DNA of 6,530 bases from Gammaproteobacteria bacterium. GTDB taxonomy: Bacteria > Pseudomonadota > Gammaproteobacteria > Methylococcales > UBA2780. Location: assembly GCA_003646305.1 (NCBI GenBank), contig QNFJ01000126.1, forward strand, positions 1 through 6,530. The letters run 5' to 3'. Position numbers and translations under genes: made by a program. The notes under the pieces are model-generated. The model was not told the origin of the DNA. It searched no databases and was given only the letters and a program-made list of their open reading frames with translations. Shown one piece after another: positions 6,031 to 6,530 of the stretch. Numbering within the stretch: position 1 is the first letter of the stretch; every line of letters begins with the position of its first letter.

Positions 6031-6156
6031 CTAGTCTTTAGTTTTTTTAGAGAGAACCGTATTGGTGATTTTGACTGGGCGCGTTTGGCCCTCTGGAATG
6101 ACTTGCATGCTTAGCTTGGTAATCAAAGAGCACTCGGCCAGAGTTATTCTTTGCAT
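6031..6156 (-). CDS. possible small protein of 41 residues, or a gene remnant
   Basis: A leftward frame from ATG 6156 to TAG 6033-6031 encodes 41 residues, with a basic, well-mixed C-terminal half (VIPEGQTRPVKITNTVLSKK). The composition looks protein-like, but I recognise no family. A minus-strand TATAAT (6173-6168) lies 11 nt before the start, with no good -35 box and no Shine-Dalgarno sequence. It is opposite to the operon and converges on the helicase gene. It may be a real small gene, the end of an older gene, or chance. Confidence 0.25.
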   Translation of the reverse strand: MQRITLAECSLITKLSMQVIPEGQTRPVKITNTVLSKKTKD

Positions 6157-6181
6157 TGATTGTAGTTATTATAAAAATCTT

Positions 6182-6247
6182 GGGACAAATACGGGACACT
6201 GAGTTCAGGATCTTCTAATAGGACATAATATGCCAAAAGCTGCCAAA
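6182..6247. repeat. short direct repeats on the island side of the att site
   Basis: GGGACA occurs at 6182-6187 and 6193-6198, exactly 11 bp apart, and AGGACA follows at 6220-6225. TGCCAAA occurs at 6231-6237 and 6241-6247, 10 bp apart. Repeats spaced by about one helical turn beside an attachment core are typical of arm-type integrase or excisionase sites in tyrosine-recombinase elements. The repeats are seen directly; the role is inferred. Confidence 0.4.
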
Positions 6248-6312
6248 GCCTTTCTATGCAGGGTATACTGATGATTAAGGTGTGTAACACATTGTTTTAA
6301 AAGGCCCTAAAA

Positions 6313-6372
6313 AGGGACTTAAAATCCCTCGACTTAACGGTCGTGCCGGTTCGATTCCGGCCCCGGGCACCA
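6313..6372 (+). tRNA. 3' fragment of tRNA-Leu(UAA), 5' half missing
   Basis: From 6313 the sequence folds as the 3' part of a leucine tRNA. The anticodon arm is AGGGA (6313-6317), loop CTTAAAA with anticodon TAA (6320-6322), and TCCCT (6325-6329). The long variable arm is CGAC/GTCG (6330-6333 with 6340-6343). The T arm is GCCGG-TTCGATT-CCGGC (6345-6361). The 3' acceptor strand is CCCGGGC (6362-6368), followed by A and encoded CCA (6370-6372). The matching 5' acceptor GCCCGGG and the whole D arm are absent upstream, so this is not a working tRNA. It is the duplicated end left by integration of a mobile element. Confidence 0.9.
6313..6372. other. attachment site (attR-like) of a tRNA-Leu-integrated element
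   Basis: Tyrosine-recombinase islands insert into the 3' part of tRNA genes, rebuild the tRNA at one end and leave a 3' fragment at the other. Here tRNA identity begins at the anticodon stem, where crossing over commonly occurs. The stem lies in a run of alternating CCCT and AGGG blocks (6305-6329) that form nested inverted repeats. The island should therefore extend left of this point, with the intact tRNA-Leu and the integrase beyond the left window edge. Confidence 0.75.
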
Positions 6373-6380
6373 TACAAGAC

Positions 6381-6415
6381 AAGGCTTTCAGCGACTATTC
6401 GTTGAGGGCCTTTTT
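6381..6415 (+). terminator. rho-independent terminator of the tRNA-Leu gene
   Basis: A 14-bp stem (6381-6394 with 6399-6412, including three G-U pairs) closes on a four-base CTAT loop and runs into TTTTT (6411-6415). It begins 8 bp after the CCA of the tRNA fragment and was presumably the terminator of the original intact tRNA gene. Confidence 0.8.
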
Positions 6416-6430
6416 GTTGGGAAAAGTTCG

Positions 6431-6448
6431 GGTCAACCTCTGGTCAAC
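6431..6448 (+). repeat. GGTCAAC direct repeat, 11-bp period
   Basis: GGTCAAC occurs at 6431-6437 and 6442-6448, 11 bp apart, shortly after the tRNA terminator. The spacing equals that of the GGGACA pair on the other side of the att core but the sequence differs. It may be arm-type sites of a second element integrated at the same tRNA, or a host sequence. The rest of the window to 6530 shows only an open 14-codon start at 6488 and nothing I can name. Confidence 0.35.
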
Positions 6449-6530
6449 TTATCTCGAGTATTTTAAGCAGGATGTAAAGATATTTGAATGGTTGCTGAAA
6501 AGAAATATTGTCTGTCAGACTTTTGTATTA

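Larger units (their letters stand above)
6014..6312. other. non-coding end of the island between the operon and the att site
   Basis: About 300 bp separate the helicase stop from the tRNA fragment. I see no convincing gene, only a weak leftward 41-codon ORF (6156-6031) and a 13-codon rightward one (6230-6271). No clear rho-independent terminator follows the operon: the T-run at 6041-6048 has only a 3-bp stem before it. The right half carries short direct repeats (GGACA at three places, TGCCAAA at two) of the sort that flank recombinase attachment sites. Confidence 0.5.

Noticed and set aside
6014..6048. Possible terminator after the helicase gene (T-run at 6041-6048)
   Set aside because: The only stem before the T-run is three base pairs (CTA/TAG), too weak for a rho-independent terminator.
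6230..6271. 13-codon ORF starting MPKAAK after AGGACA, reminiscent of some integrase N-termini
   Set aside because: It stops after 13 codons and six residues are too few to claim an integrase remnant; it points toward the att core, not away from it.
6488..6530. Open frame beginning MVAEKKYCLSDF at the right edge
   Set aside because: Only 14 codons are visible, the possible ribosome binding site (GCAGGA) is too far upstream, and there is no family signal.

Overview
The window looks like the distal end of a genomic island in a bacterium of moderate to low G+C, most likely a gammaproteobacterium. The host guess rests on the style of the tRNA-Leu(UAA) remnant (CCA encoded, rho-independent terminator right behind it) and the type I R-M style HsdM; it is an inference and no species can be named.

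Layout. Positions 1-136 hold the start of a leftward gene of unknown function with a consensus -10 box almost on top of its start codon. Positions 137-434 are a divergent control region. It contains a short decayed copy of the 5' end of the methyltransferase gene (201-266), a plausible sigma70 promoter (329-358) and a perfect 14-bp palindrome (362-375) where transcription should start. From 435 to 6013 five rightward genes are packed into one operon with junctions of -4, -14, +2 and 0 bp: (1) an HsdM-type N6-adenine DNA methyltransferase; (2) a 234-residue protein with a probable HNH-like nuclease motif and a possible winged-helix N-terminus; (3) a membrane-anchored NERD-domain (PD-(D/E)XK-like) protein; (4) a protein with a GIY-YIG/T5orf172-like C-terminal domain; (5) a PIF1-like SF1 helicase carrying a C-terminal PD-(D/E)XK/DUF559-like nuclease domain. 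Positions 6014-6312 have no convincing gene, only one weak leftward small ORF and clustered short direct repeats. At 6313-6372 lies the 3' part of a tRNA-Leu(UAA) gene (anticodon arm to CCA) without its 5' half, followed by its terminator. This is the signature of a tyrosine-recombinase attachment site.

How the genes may work together. The operon pairs a type I-style modification subunit with four proteins that each carry a nuclease-like or helicase domain, but no HsdS specificity subunit and no HsdR translocase/nuclease. The divergent gene on the left and the att site on the right bound the operon, so those subunits are not simply cut off by the window edge. The best inference is a compact anti-phage or anti-plasmid system in which the methyltransferase marks self DNA and the nuclease/helicase proteins act on foreign DNA. 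Base composition falls clearly from the methyltransferase gene to the last two genes, which suggests assembly from parts. Two further oddities are a 16-bp-arm perfect inverted repeat inside the helicase gene and the hsdM 5' remnant upstream of the operon.
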